NCBI RefSeq assembly: GCF_016888165.1
Contig: NZ_JACSWC010000395.1
Span: 1-64,000 of the forward strand
From: Halomicronema sp. CCY15110
GTDB lineage: Bacteria > Cyanobacteriota > Cyanobacteriia > Phormidesmidales > Phormidesmidaceae
DNA length: 64,000 nt
Reading direction: 5' to 3'
Each line of letters opens with the position of its first letter. Within the stretch, counting starts at the first letter, position 1. Position numbers and translations under genes: made by a program. Below are positions 29,001 to 40,500 of this stretch, one piece after another. The notes below the pieces were generated by a model. It saw nothing but the letters and a program-made list of their open reading frames with translations. It was not told where the DNA came from and ran no database searches.

Positions 29001-32000
29001 CCGCCCGTGACCTCACCAATGGAAAAACGCAACTGAGATCGCGGGTTGTCGGGATCTGTCGCGGCCAAATCTGTCGCGGTGACGGTGACCTCGCCCCCCT
29101 CAGTGACTGTCAGGGTATTAGCCGTCAACGTGGGCGCGTCATTCACATTCTCAAAGGCGGCAATCACACCATCAAAGGTGATGCTGGTGGCTTCGCCGTC
29201 GGCGGTGAGAGGCGTATCGGCGACCGTGAGTGAGAAAGTTGGAGCGGCTTCTGCACCATCATGTACAAACTGAATCAACCCCGCCGTGACCTCGGCTTGG
29301 GTAAAGGTACCATCGACCGGAATGGTGGTAGCTGTATCATCCGGATCGAGATTGCGCCGCTGGAACGAACCATTCGTCGTCGCGCCAATGGTGTAGACGA
29401 TCGCTTCCGGTGCCGTTTCTTCGTCAGTGGTGAGTAGGTTATCGGTGGTCAGAATAACGGTTTGGCCTTCGTCGATGGTCAAACTGTTGTTTTCCACCAC
29501 GAGTAAATCGTTCGTGGCGGTGAAGTTGGCTTGCAGATCTACGTCCACCGTAATCGGCTCACCAAACTCGGCGGGAAAGGCATCGGTCACCGTCGTCGTG
29601 AAGGTGGCAATGGTGTTGGCACCGCCGTGGACAAACTTCACGAGTCCAGCGTTGACTTGGGCCTGGGTGAACGTGACTTCGGGGCCAGTTTGCAACACGC
29701 CATCGATTTCAAAGCCATCGGGCTGGTCAGCGTCGTTGTCGGCGATCGCGATCGTATAGGTCAGGTCTTCGGGGCCACTTTCGCCCTCGTCATCCAGCGT
29801 GAGCAGGGTTTCAGAACTGAGGGTGACGGTACCACCCTCCGTCACATCAAAGGCGCTCACTTGCACCTCGGGCGCATCATTCTCAGGAATAAAGTTGACG
29901 TTGGCGGCAACGGTGACCTCAGCTCCCGCTGCATCCTTCACCGTGATGTCAAAGCTCGGCACGGGGCTGCTGCCATCTTGGACAAAGGTGATTTCCCCTT
30001 GATTTAAGAAGCTTTGCGTAAACTCAGCGATCGGTTGCGCATTGAAGTCCAGAAAAGAGCCCCCCTCCACATTGCTGAGGGTAAAGACTAGGTCCGCCGC
30101 TGTAGTCTCATCATCCGTAGCCGCCAGGTTGTCCACGTCTGGGGTGTCGGTGCTATTCAGCGTTAAGGTGCCACCTTCGGCAATGGTAAAGGTATTAACC
30201 GTGATTTGAGGGGGGTCGTTGACTGGGTTAAAGGTCACTTGCGCATCGCCCGTCGCCACGCCACCGCTGGGGTCGAGCACGGTCACTGTATAGGCAGGTT
30301 GCGTTTCGTCACCGTCGTCCGTAAACTTCAGCTCTTTCAAAAGGAGATCTTGCGAGGTGAAATTTGCCCCTTCGACCAGCGGTTGGCCATCAAAAGTAAA
30401 GGTGCCGCCCTGGACATTAGTGATGTTGAACCGGAGTTGGCTAGCCAGGTTGTCGGGGTCTTCTGCCGCCAGGTTGGCCGCCGTCAGAATGACCTCGCCA
30501 CCTTCATCAATCTCGATCGCATTAGCGGTCAGGGTGGGGTCGTCGTTGACGTTTTTGAAGGTGATATTGCTGGCGATCGCCACCGAATTCACCGGGCCGT
30601 CCAGCTCTAGCGGCGTATCCACCAAACTCAGCTCATAGGTGGGGGCCGCTTCGCCGCCGTCATGCTCGAACTGAATCAGGCCGCCGTCAATATCGGCTTG
30701 GGTAAAGGTGGCCCCGATCGCCAGTGGGGTCGCCGTGCCCTGATCCAGATCCCGCAGTTCAAAGTCACCATTAGCCACAGATTCGATGGTGTAAACCAGA
30801 TCCGCCGCTGCCGTTTCTTCATCCGTGACCGCTAAATTATTAGGCCCCAAGATCACCGTGCCCGACTCGTTGATGGCGAGGCGATTACTCACCACGACAG
30901 GCACATCATTTACCGCCTGAAAATCCACATTCAGCGGCACTAGTGCTGTCGTAATGCCGCCACCAGGGAAGGTGTCGGTGACAGAGACCGTCAGCGTCGC
31001 AATGCTATTAGAACCGCCGTGGATAAATTTGACCAGGCCGTCGTTGACCTGCGCCTGGGTAAAGGTGATTTCTGGCCCAAGTTCGATCGCCTCGCCCACC
31101 TGGAAGGTGTCAGGATTCTCAGGATCGTTATTGGTGATCGTGACGGTGTAGGTTAGGTCTTCCGGTCGACCGACGCTTTCTTCGTCTTCGGTCAGCAAGT
31201 TAGCTGCCGTCAGGGTGATGGGCGCGGGCGCATCGGGATCACCCTCGGGCACCGTCAATGTGTTGACCGTAATGGTCGGGGTGTCGTTGGTAGCGGTAAA
31301 GTTCACCTGCCCATCGGCGTCGGTAATCGCGATCGCCTCTGTCCCGTCGTCCACGAGCAACGTAAACGTCGGCGCATCGTTTGAGCCATCATGCTCAAAG
31401 ACGATGACATTGCCAGCGTCAATGTCGGCTTGGGTAAAGGTGGTGGCAACTGTTGCTGCCCCACCGGGCTCCGTCGGCAAGCGCAAAAACTGTCCGCCCG
31501 TCACCGCATCGACGGTGTAGGTGAGGGCGGCGGCACCCGACTCTTCATCACTGACGGACAATACCGCATCCGTGATGGGCACTGTGCCGCCTTCCGTGAG
31601 GGTCAAGGACAGCGTCTCTAGTATTGGCAGATCATTCAGCGGCTCAAAGGCGATCGCCAGTTCCACCGGAATCGTATTCGCATCGCCTCCGACCGCCGTA
31701 TCGGCCACGCTGATGGTTAAGTCAGGCTCAAAATTTGAGCCTCCATGCACCAACATGACGAGTCCGTCATCAACTTGCTGCTGCGTAAACGTGACGTCGG
31801 GGCCAAACTCTCGCACGCCGTCGATGATGAAACTGTCGGGCTGGTCGGGGTCAAGATTGTTGATAGTGACGGTATACGTCAACTCTGCCGCCATCGATTC
31901 TTCATCGGTGACCGATAGATTAGCCGCAGTGATGAGCACCATCTCCCCTTCTGTCAGGGCCAGAGGACTTAGATCATCCGCAATCTGGGGCAGATCATTG

Positions 32001-33481
32001 TTCGGCAAAAAGTTGAAGATTTGGTCGCTAGAGATGACGACCGACTCTCCGCCTTCATCCGTCACCGTAAGGACGAAATTAGGAGCCTCATTGGCACCAA
32101 AATAATCAAAGGTAATCAAACCGGCATTGATGTCGGCCTGGGTGAAGCTCGTGACCGACGTCGACTCGCCACTCTCGACATTAAGCAGGAGAAATTCGCC
32201 CGCTGGTTCGGCAGATAGATCCGTCACCTCATAGGTGAGGTTGCCCGCATTCGACTCTTCGTCTGTAACCAGCAAATCGTTGCTAGTCAGCAGCACCTCG
32301 CTTTGCTCAGGTAAATCGATCAACGTCGAGTCTGGTAGCTCAACAATGGGGGTATCGTTGACCGGAGTAAAGTTGATCTGAGCTTGGCTGTTATCGCCGT
32401 TATCCGTTTCCACAAAGTCAGGATTTGCATCGGCGGTGGCAGTCAACTTGCCAGAATCGCTGACCTGAACGGAATAGCTGGGAGCCGTATCAGTGGCAGG
32501 GTCGTTAACGAACTGTACGAGCCCCGCTTCGACATCTGCTTGGGTAAAGCCGATCGGGGCTAGACCCGGTGCAGCCAGCACTTCTACGACGTTGCCACCG
32601 GGAGCATCCAGTAGCTCAAACCGGCCACCTGCGATCGCGGTCACGGTAAAAGTGAGGGTGCTGTCGTCTTCTTCGACATCGGTGGCCGCCAAATTGGCAA
32701 TTGTGATGGTGACGGTATCGCCTTCCGACAGGGTCAGTTTATTCGTGGTAAGGGTCGGCGCATCATTTTCTGGCAAAAAGGTGATGTTGCCTCGAATGGA
32801 TCGCCCCCTGGGAAAGCTATCAAAGCCCTCACCAGGTAAACCACCGTCCACCACGCGCAAGCGATAGGTGGGCGCGCGTTCACTGCCATCGTGGACAAAG
32901 CGAATCAGTTCATTATCAACATCGGCCTGGGTGAACGCATCGTCGCCCACGCCCAGATCAACGAATGCCCCATCGACAAATTTTTGAAACTGACCGTTAG
33001 TCACGACTTGAATGTCGTATACCAGCTCAGCGGCAGTGGACTCACCTGCTTCATCCGTGGTGAGCAAATTGACCGTATCGTCAAGATTAAAGATGACCGC
33101 GCCGCCTTCGGTGATCGTCAGCGCATTGACTTCCACATTGGGAGAGTCATTCACCGCCCCAAATTCCACCTGCACCAACTCCGGTGCGGACTGATCACCA
33201 TCGTTACTGGCAATGATGCTGTAGCTGGGGGCAAAGTTAGAGCCGTCATGCTCAAATTCCACCAACCCCATATCCACATCATCGAGGGTAAAACTCAGGG
33301 TTGACACCCCTTCGAGCAAAAAAATACCCGCTAGAGAGCCCTCTAATGTGGGCACCACGGTGATGAGAATTTCGTCGAGCGCCGCTTCCCCTGCAGTGGC
33401 ATTCAAGTTGTTCAGCGACAGAGTCCGTGTATTGCCCTCTTCGATGCTGAGAATGTTGTTCAGGATTGTGGGTATAGCCAT
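26051..33481 (-). CDS. Giant cadherin-like/CSPG-repeat protein (2476 residues)
   Basis: The ATG at 33481 (MAIPTILNNIL) is preferred to the GTG at 33490. The protein is a string of fifteen CSPG/Cadherin_3-type repeats of about 115 residues, each with an FTQADxxxGLVxFxHDGSxxAP core and an NDxP linker. Four tandem-95/VCBS-like domains follow (NDAPEAVPDSGDGFATDE and others), then five C-terminal repeats of about 43 residues (YLSQNPDV...HF...G.AEGRNPS). No signal peptide, membrane helix or enzyme domain is seen. Acidic composition and domain types point to a Ca2+-dependent extracellular adhesin or surface-layer filament; export would need a leaderless route, such as type I secretion (inference). 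CSPG repeats 7-10 are duplicated as 11-14. Confidence 0.85.
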   Translation of the reverse strand: MAIPTILNNILSIEEGNTRTLSLNNLNATAGEAALDEILITVVPTLEGSLAGIFLLEGVSTLSFTLDDVDMGLVEFEHDGSNFAPSYSIIASNDGDQSAPELVQVEFGAVNDSPNVEVNALTITEGGAVIFNLDDTVNLLTTDEAGESTAAELVYDIQVVTNGQFQKFVDGAFVDLGVGDDAFTQADVDNELIRFVHDGSERAPTYRLRVVDGGLPGEGFDSFPRGRSIRGNITFLPENDAPTLTTNKLTLSEGDTVTITIANLAATDVEEDDSTLTFTVTAIAGGRFELLDAPGGNVVEVLAAPGLAPIGFTQADVEAGLVQFVNDPATDTAPSYSVQVSDSGKLTATADANPDFVETDNGDNSQAQINFTPVNDTPIVELPDSTLIDLPEQSEVLLTSNDLLVTDEESNAGNLTYEVTDLSAEPAGEFLLLNVESGESTSVTSFTQADINAGLITFDYFGANEAPNFVLTVTDEGGESVVISSDQIFNFLPNNDLPQIADDLSPLALTEGEMVLITAANLSVTDEESMAAELTYTVTINNLDPDQPDSFIIDGVREFGPDVTFTQQQVDDGLVMLVHGGSNFEPDLTISVADTAVGGDANTIPVELAIAFEPLNDLPILETLSLTLTEGGTVPITDAVLSVSDEESGAAALTYTVDAVTGGQFLRLPTEPGGAATVATTFTQADIDAGNVIVFEHDGSNDAPTFTLLVDDGTEAIAITDADGQVNFTATNDTPTITVNTLTVPEGDPDAPAPITLTAANLLTEDEESVGRPEDLTYTVTITNNDPENPDTFQVGEAIELGPEITFTQAQVNDGLVKFIHGGSNSIATLTVSVTDTFPGGGITTALVPLNVDFQAVNDVPVVVSNRLAINESGTVILGPNNLAVTDEETAAADLVYTIESVANGDFELRDLDQGTATPLAIGATFTQADIDGGLIQFEHDGGEAAPTYELSLVDTPLELDGPVNSVAIASNITFKNVNDDPTLTANAIEIDEGGEVILTAANLAAEDPDNLASQLRFNITNVQGGTFTFDGQPLVEGANFTSQDLLLKELKFTDDGDETQPAYTVTVLDPSGGVATGDAQVTFNPVNDPPQITVNTFTIAEGGTLTLNSTDTPDVDNLAATDDETTAADLVFTLSNVEGGSFLDFNAQPIAEFTQSFLNQGEITFVQDGSSPVPSFDITVKDAAGAEVTVAANVNFIPENDAPEVQVSAFDVTEGGTVTLSSETLLTLDDEGESGPEDLTYTIAIADNDADQPDGFEIDGVLQTGPEVTFTQAQVNAGLVKFVHGGANTIATFTTTVTDAFPAEFGEPITVDVDLQANFTATNDLLVVENNSLTIDEGQTVILTTDNLLTTDEETAPEAIVYTIGATTNGSFQRRNLDPDDTATTIPVDGTFTQAEVTAGLIQFVHDGAEAAPTFSLTVADTPLTADGEATSITFDGVIAAFENVNDAPTLTANTLTVTEGGEVTVTATDLAATDPDNPRSQLRFSIGEVTGGTFFLDGEALTPEQTFTSAAIAFKELTFKDDGDEVAPTYTVTVTDQVGGTTIAPAAVTFNKVNDDPDITTNAFTITEGKRLVLNNPDTPTVVNLTATDPETPTADLLFQVSNVVGGQFLDFEAQPITEFTQSLLTAGEVSFKQDGSETFPTFDITVVDTDGGTFTEAGNVTFVPVNDPPVIGTAQLTVTEGAPITITLNDIAADDPDTSAENLTITVSALSGGTFNLVVDGVVTAAGITSFTQAQIIAGQVQFVDDGDQVAPSFSVSASDGEFTSAAVPVTIVEFINTNDAPEAVPDSGDGFATDEKTAFVTASVLANDTDVDPGDTETLFVSAIAGQNVAAGDITLESGAIVSLAGDGTLNYDPNGAFQLALGATKTDSFTYTVSDVNGGSDTTTVEVTITGVNDAPIAKDDPTPEDEADLVLFSAPDNAPFTTRPLTDNDEDEDGDTLRVTKLNDLAAVVGVPVVFDTKSTATLNADGSITYTPTDTFRSIAVSDPSITESFTYTITDGNGGESTATVNMVINGVNEAPTITTELVTFDTTEGDAINLDVITEAGITDIDFNDIPNLTISSVSNASFGTITNNGTSLTYTPGQSLLGGQVATEALTYTVSDGNGGEVDGAIEITVTGINDAPIALNDSGAGFRTNEATAFTTASVFRNDFDPEFLANPGLGQLKIASVDTSNTRGLLINNGNGTFTYDPNGAFNLLPVGRSATDQFTYTVQDEQGATATAAVTITVQGLLSTFIDFEQQLKLDNPAAVAPGDVIDGLPLAQLYDEAFYLSQNPDVAALVGSTFNSGYQHFVQFGIAEGRNPSVLFNESFYLSTYADVRNAVASGALDSGLSHFLNNGHRERRDPSAFFDQSDYLLSNPDVALAVGQGVLSSPFQHYILAGVDESRSPNLALFDQEFYLTNSPDVAAAGVNAYQHFIENGQFEGRRPSALYNESSYLALNPDVASVVNADPGLTGFQHYQEFGRFEGRRVFA
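26054..26690 (-). repeat. C-terminal array of five NPDV repeats (giant protein 1)
   Basis: Five units of 40-45 residues share the pattern (L/F)(Y/F)(D/N)xxxYLxxNPDVAxxV, then a helix, (H/Q)HFxxxGxxEGRxPS. The same array ends giant protein 2, aligned unit by unit, and parts match closely in DNA (for example around 26418 and 34958). Similar YLxxNPDV units occur next to glycosyltransferase and other surface proteins in bacteria. Confidence 0.8.
28475..29815 (-). repeat. Four-domain block, second copy (giant protein 1)
   Basis: CSPG repeats 11-14. Each matches the repeat four places earlier better than its neighbours: QVNAGLVKFVHGGANTIAT with repeat 7, GAEAAPTFSLTVADTPL with 8, KELTFKDDGDEVAPTYTVTV with 9, FEAQPITEFTQSLLTAGEV with 10. 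Borders are approximate. Confidence 0.75.
29880..31205 (-). repeat. Four-domain block, first copy (giant protein 1)
   Basis: CSPG repeats 7-10, the partner of the block at 28475-29815. The copies are diverged in DNA but clear in protein, so this duplication is older than the one in giant protein 2. Borders are approximate. Confidence 0.75.
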
Positions 33482-34505
33482 AGGGTTCACTCTTGAATTT
33501 CAATGCCGTGGAAGGTTTAACTCAGTTGCGATCGCAGCCTTTCAGGTAACTATTCGCACACACTCAATGCTCATGAAAATTAACTAAAAAATTTAGGCCG
33601 ATTAAAAAACATCTAATAGCAGACTCAAAATCTCTGTGTGTAAAAAGCCACATAAACTCTAGCTCAACTTTTTAAAAGTGAGCGGCTTTTGATCTAGAAA
33701 TTTTATGGAGCGCAACAACTCAGTAATGCTGGTTTTGCAGCGATCGTGCAATTTGATGCCTGCGCTTACCATGACGCCAGATTAAACGTCAGCGCTAATC
33801 GAAAACACGCCGCCACTACAATTCTTGAACTTGACACCTGTAAGACTAATAAGATGGCAGCCAGCCAGTCTGCGACCATTAGTAACAGAAAAAAGTTGTT
33901 TAAGCCATCGACTCATCAACTTTATTACTGTAAAGAAACCTGACAAAAACGATGCAGATACAGTGTTTTAGCCTTTGACCCAACCTTACTCCTCCAAAGG
34001 CCACCTACAAGGGGGCAAAGTATCTGGCAAAACTCAGTCACCTCAATCGGTCATGCTGGTGAAGATATCTGCTGCCCATGCCGTTAGCGGCCTGAGCCCT
34101 CGATCAATCATTACCGCAGAATGAGTCACAGACAAATTACTGCACAAGTCATCAGCGAGGTTGCCTTCGTCGCGATCCGATATAACAGCTCACACCAGCC
34201 TTAGATTTGACTGTGAAATTGCAAGAAGTAACTTCATTTAGCACTGCAAGAAATCTGTGGCTAGTCGCCAACTAATGGTCATTTGCACTCATGCCAGGAT
34301 GATGATCGGCTAGCCCTGAGGCGTCCCTACACACTGGACTAAATCCTAATCAATACCTGGATAACCTCGATCGCAATCATGCTAATGATTTGTCGCTAAA
34401 AGTCAAGTTGAACCATCAGGAAAGGCGATCGCGACTTGGGGGATAGGGCGATCGGCAATTCCGCAATTAGAGATATCTCGGAGTAGACATCCTGCAACCT
34501 CGATA
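33482..34505. other. About 1 kb spacer between the two giant genes
   Basis: No gene could be supported on either strand. The part next to the gene at 33481 is AT-rich and should hold its promoter; HIP1-like GCGATCG sites are scattered. No T-rich terminator or known RNA motif was recognised. Confidence 0.45.
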
Positions 34506-34541
34506 ACCCAGACCTACCACTTTCAAGTGGCAGGTCTGGGT
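34506..34541 (-). terminator. Strong hairpin after giant gene 2
   Basis: ACCCAGACCTACCACTT pairs with AAGTGGCAGGTCTGGGT (one mismatch, tiny loop). It lies 35 bp past the stop at 34577. There is no T tract, so it may act as a transcript end or 3' protector. Confidence 0.6.
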
Positions 34542-34576
34542 CACGGTGCGACCTTGACTGTTAGGCCGCTGCCACC

Positions 34577-37500
34577 TTACACAGGCAAGACAAACCGCCC
34601 TTCAAAGCGACCCGCCGCTTCAAAATGCTGGAAGCCATTGGGCAGGGCCCCAGAGTTGATCGCATTAGCAACATCAGGATTGAAGCCGCGATAGCTTGAT
34701 TCTGTATATGCTGCACTGCCTCGCCGCCCTTCAAACTGGCCAAATTGCTGGAAGTGGTCGAACGCGCTAGCTTGAGTGACGCCAGCCCTAACCAAATCGG
34801 GGTTGCTGTTCAGATAGAACCGCGCATCAAACAGCGTTAGTGCCGGCAAACGGTTGTCATCCACTCCAAATTTCACATAATGCTCGAAGGCACTCGCTAG
34901 CCCCCCACTGTTCACCGCAGAGTTGACATCTGGATTGTTGAGCAAATAATCGCTCTGGTCAAAGAAGGCGCTGGGGTCGCGACCTTCGCGGTGACCACTA
35001 GTGAGGAAATGCGATAGACCGCTACTAAGTGCGCCACTGGCGATCGCGTTACGAACATCCGCGTTATTCGCACGATAGAACGATTCGTTGTACAACACAC
35101 TGGGGTTGCGACCTTCGTTAATGCCGGAGGTCACAAAGTGCTGGAAACCAGAGCTGAAGGTCGAGCCCACCAGGCGAGCGACATCCGGGTTTTGATTGAG
35201 GTAGTAGCGCTCATCATAAAGCTGGGCCAGTGGCAACACGTCGATGACATTGCCCGGAGCGACCGCCGCCAGATTGCCCAGCTTCAGTTGCTTCTCATAA
35301 TCAAGGAAGGAGCTGAGCTGCCCTGTTACCTGAATGCTAACAGTGGTGCTGGCCGTTGCCCCCTGATCATCTTTGATGGTGTAGCTAAAGGTATCGTTGC
35401 GAGTTTTGCCCACGGGCAACGCATCAAATACACCGTTTGGATCATAGTTAAAGGTGCCGTTGCCGTTATTGACCAATAGGCCCCGCAAAGCAGATGTATT
35501 CACACTGTCTAAGGTGACGGCTCCGCCCTCAGGATCAAAATCATTGGTCAACACGTTCGCAGTTCTAAAGGCGACGGATTCTGTCGTTCTGAAACCCGTG
35601 CCACTATTGGCTACTGCGATCGGTGGGTCGTTGACGCCTGTGAGGGTGATTTCAACTGTGCCATCGACCGTACCGCCGTTACCATCACTGACTGTGAATG
35701 TGATGTTTTCAGTCTCGACTTCACCGCCCAAGAGGCTTACACCCGGCGTGTAGGTCAGGGTCTCGTTAGTGAACGTGACGGCACCAAAGGTGCCATTAGT
35801 GACTTTGCTAATGGATAGGACATCACCAAAGTCGATATCAGTCGCACCCGAATTCACTAAGGCATTGAGCGTAATAGGTGTCCCCTCGGTGGTTGCCGCA
35901 GTCAACGAAGGAGTCGTGAGCGTGGGCAGATCATTCTTGCCCTCAATCGTAATGGTCACCGTCCCCGTTGCGGACTTGTTCCCCGAGGGGTCATTGTCCT
36001 CAACGGTGTAGGTAAAGGTATCAGTATCGGTGGCACCGACAGCCAACGATTGGAACGCTGTCCCTGGGTCGTAATTGATCAAGTTACTGACAATTTCAAC
36101 CGTGGCCCCTTTGGTGGTAGTCACCGGGCCCGTTGCCCCATTAATTTTAGTGACCTGCAAGGCGGTGCCACTGTCGTCCGTGTCATTCGCCGTCACGTTG
36201 AGCCCGGTGAGCGGCGTCTCTTCATCAGTCGTGAAGCTATCAGCCACGGTGACTGGCGCATCGTTGACTGGGGTAAAGGTGATGTTGCCACTCGCAACTG
36301 AAACGTTGACGGTGTCGGTGCCATCAACGCCGTCGCTGACGGTCAGCGTAAAGCTGGGGGGCACCTCGCTATTTTTGTCCGGTTGGAAGCTGATCTCGCC
36401 ATCGATGACGTCTTGTTGTGTAAACGTGGTGGTGGAAACTAGAGCTGGCGGTGTCGCTGTTGAATCAAATACCAAGAACTCGCCACCGGTTAGGTTACTG
36501 ACGGTATAGGTCAGTTCAGTTGCGGCGTTATCCACATCCGCAGTTTCGAGGATCGTGAGATCGAGCTCCAACAGTGTCCCTTCCACAATGGGGAAGTTAG
36601 CGACTGTGATCTCGGGTGCATCATTCACCGGGAACTGTGACAAGTCGATGGTGGCCGCTTCGGGAGCAGCAAGGGCAGCCCCATCGCGATCTATGACGTT
36701 GACCTTGTAGCTAGGCGGTGTTTCGTCGCCATCGTCTTTGAAGGTGATCTCACCAGCGGCTACTTGCGCGATCGAGAACTCGCCCAAGTTATCCCCAGCT
36801 GCTGTCGTATCAAGGGCGACGTCGTTGAGGAAGAAGGTGCCACCGGCAACATCAGTAATCTCAAAGGTGAGTTGAGTGACAAGGTCTTCGCGATCGCTCG
36901 CAAATATGTTGTCGGTAGTGAGGGTGATCTCTTGCCCCTCAATCGGGCTCAGGGTGTTTTTGGTAAGCTCTGGTGCTTCATTTGCCAACTGGAAGGCAGG
37001 CGTCACGGTTTGGGTCAGGGTATTTGCCCCTGTACCGCCGTTGTTGTCTTGCAGTGACAGCGTGAAGGTTGGTGCTACCTCGCTGTCATCGTGGACAAAA
37101 GTAACCCGGTTATTGTCGATGTCATCTTGGGTAAAGGTGGTCGCATTGCTGCCATTCACCTGGAAGTTAGCGTTGGCAATGCTATCGACGGTGTAAACCA
37201 GCTCTACTGGGTTCGTCGTTTCTTCGTCGGTGACAAAGATTTGGACTTCGCCTGGCGCTGCCGTCACCCCACTTACCACAACAGTAGTGCCACCCTCGAC
37301 CACCGTCGGGAAATTGATGATAAACGGATCGGGGGTGGGCAGGTCGTTGACGGGTGTAAAGTTGGCCGCCACAGCAAAGTTCAGATCGTTTGGATCGCCT
37401 GGATTATCATCTGAGTTGATGGTGGTGGTGATGGCGGGCGTGACTCCAACGGCTTCGTCTGTGAGCGTCAGGCTAAACGTTGGCGCATTGTCATCTAAGC

Positions 37501-40500
37501 CATCGTCTACAAATGTGACAGTGCCCGCAATGACATCGGCTTGGGTAAAGGTTGTCTGAGTAGTGCCTTTGACCTGGAATTCGCCGCCAGTTACGGCATC
37601 AACTGTATAGACAAGAGCACTTGAAGCCGATTCTTCGTCAGTTACCGCCAAAATCGAAGTATCGATTGTCACGGTTCCTTCTTCGGTGATAGCAAGAGGG
37701 TTAATCGTGACCACAGGGGCGTCATTGACTGCGGTCAAGGTGCCCGTATAGTCGTCGCTGGTGCTGCCACCCTCGGTATCCAATGCGGTTAGCGTGTAGG
37801 CTGGCGCTACGTTAGAGCCATCGTGCTTAAAGGCAATATCGCCATCTTTGATCTGTACCCAGGTGAAGTCGGTGATGGCTGAGGTCGTATTCGTACTCAG
37901 GGCAAAGAAGCCGCCCTGCACATTCGAAACTTCAAAGGTTAAGTCAGCCTGAGCCGTCTCACCGACTTCATCAGCTGCGTCAATTTGCGTCAGCCCCAGG
38001 CCCAGAATGCCATTTTCTTTGATGGTGAAATCGAACGCGGCTAGATTAGGCGTCGTCGTGGTATCGGCAGCGAGACCAATCAGAGTAGGGTTGTCGTTCT
38101 CACGGTTAAACGCGATCGCGGCTGACTCAACCCCGGAAGTTAGCGCCCCGTCACTCACTTCAACGTCGTAAGCGGGGGCACTATCTGAGCCGTCATGGGT
38201 AAAGCTGACTAGCCCTTCGACGACCTGCCGCAGGGTAAATTCGGTTGCGGCTGCGCCGTCAACATCAAAAGCACCATTAGTAAGGTTAGTGATGGAGAAC
38301 TTTAGGTCGAGGTTGGGCGAATCTAAGTCTTCGGCACTGAGGTTGCTGGTAGTGAACTTGAAGGTTTGCCCCTCATCAATGGTGAGGGCATTGGCCAGCA
38401 AGGTGGGAGCATCAGGAGTGTTGACAAAGGTGCTCGTCAAGTCAACTTCCAGGGTGGTGGACTGGACTGGCGAGGGCACGCCATTGTCGCTCACCGTGAC
38501 GGTATAGCTGGGCGCAAACTCACTGTTGTCGTGCTGGAACGCAACACTGCCGAGGTTAAGGTCTTGCTGAGTAAAGGTGTCAGAAACCGCTAGGGCAGCG
38601 CCATTCAAGAAGAAGGTGCCTTTATTGACCGCGTCGATGCTGTAGGTCAGCAGGGCCGGATCGCCGGTCGTGCCGTCGAAGGTTTCTTCATCCACGAAAC
38701 TCAACTGCGTGGCACCATCAATGGTGACTTTTTGGCCTTGTTGAATGGCAAATAGCCCTTCAGTCGTTGCTGGTGCTAGCTCAGGCGCATCGTTGATGGG
38801 GGTAAAGTCGATAATGGCGTCGCTGGCGATCGAAATTCCCTGAGGTGTGCCATTGTCTTTAGCCGTGAGGGTATAGGTTGGCGCATCGTTGCTGCCTCCC
38901 TGCTTGAAGACCACTTCACCATCAATGACATCTTGTTGGGTAAAGGTTGTTAGCGGAGTGGCAAAAGCCGTATCTGTAATATCAAAGAAAGCACCGTTGG
39001 CCAGGTTGCTGATGGTATAGGTCAGGTTGGCCGGGCCACTCTCGGGATCGACGACTTTTAAGTCATTGATAGTCAGCGTTACAGCCTCGTCTTCGGCAAT
39101 GGTGAGGGTATTGGCTGTGATTTCAGGCGCATCATTAACGGTGGTGAGGGTCGCCGTGAAGTTTTCGAGATCAGTGCTTTCACCATCAGTCACTTCTAGG
39201 GTGAAGGTTGGCTGAGTCTCGCTACCGTTGTGCCTAAAGACAATCTGTTGGCCATCCAGCTGAGCCTGGGTAAAGGTCGTGATGGCGGTTTTGGTATCGG
39301 TGATGCTGGCAAAGAAACCACCCGTCACGTTGGACGCTGTAAATTCGATGTCCTCGGGCGCAGTGTCAGGATCGGTCACCGTAATATTTGGGAAACCGTC
39401 GGCTGGGTTGTTCAGCACCAGGGTGCTGCCTTCTTTGATCGCAAAGGGATCATTGCTGCCGCCTACGACTCCATCGCTGTCAGGGGTGAGGACGGGCGCA
39501 TCATTGACTGGAATCAGCGTGACGTTGACCGTTGACACCGGGGACGTGGCGTCGCCTAAGGCTGCACCCGCATCGGCTCCCGTGTCAGTCACGGTGACGT
39601 CAAAGCTCGGGGCTTTGTTGTCAGTGGGGGTTTCACCCGTATCGTCATGGGTAAAGGTGACCGTCTCTTGAACGAGGTCGAGCAGGGTGAAGGTGGTTTT
39701 ATTAAAGTTGCCGTTGACGACGTTGGTAACGTTGAATTCAAGATCCAGCGCCTTGGTCTCAACATCGATCGCACTCAGGTTGGCTGTCGTCAGGGTGACC
39801 GTTTTGCCTTCGGTGACGGTGAGATTTTTGTTGACCAGTTCTGGTATGTCGTTGACAGCAGTGAAGGTGAAGTCAGTGGCATCAACGGTGAGGGTGACTT
39901 GCTCAGCAGAGGGAGAACCGTTGTCATCCAGCGTGACGGTAAAACTGGGCGCGGTTTCACCACTGTGGACAAAGTCCACGAGATTATCAATGACATCCTG
40001 CTGCGTAAAGCTAGTGACATCTTTCCCACCAATCTGGAAGGTGCCGTTGGTGGTGGCATCAACGGTGTATTCCAGCTCTGCTGACGTTTGCAGTCCAGCA
40101 GCGACCTCCGCATCGGTGACGGCAAAGAGCCCAGCGGTAATGTCGATCGCGGCGTCTTCGGTAATGGCGATCGGCGTGCTAATCGTCAGCGTCGGCGCAT
40201 CGTTGACCGGGGTAAAGGTGATGTTGGCATCAACCGGAGCTAACGCAATGGGCGTCGGAGTCACTCCAGCTCGATTATCTTCAACCGTAATGCTAAAGGA
40301 AGGCTCGATTTCGCCGTCATAGTTGAAGGTCACAGTCCCCGCGACCACATCCGCTAGGGTAAACGTCGTGGCTGAAAAGGCCGCGTTGATCGCGGCATCG
40401 ACCAGCGCATTCCCGGTGTTGCCTGCTACCGTAATCGAAATTTCGCTATTGAGGCTGTCAACATCTTCAATGTTCAGCACATCGGTCGTAATGACCAGTT

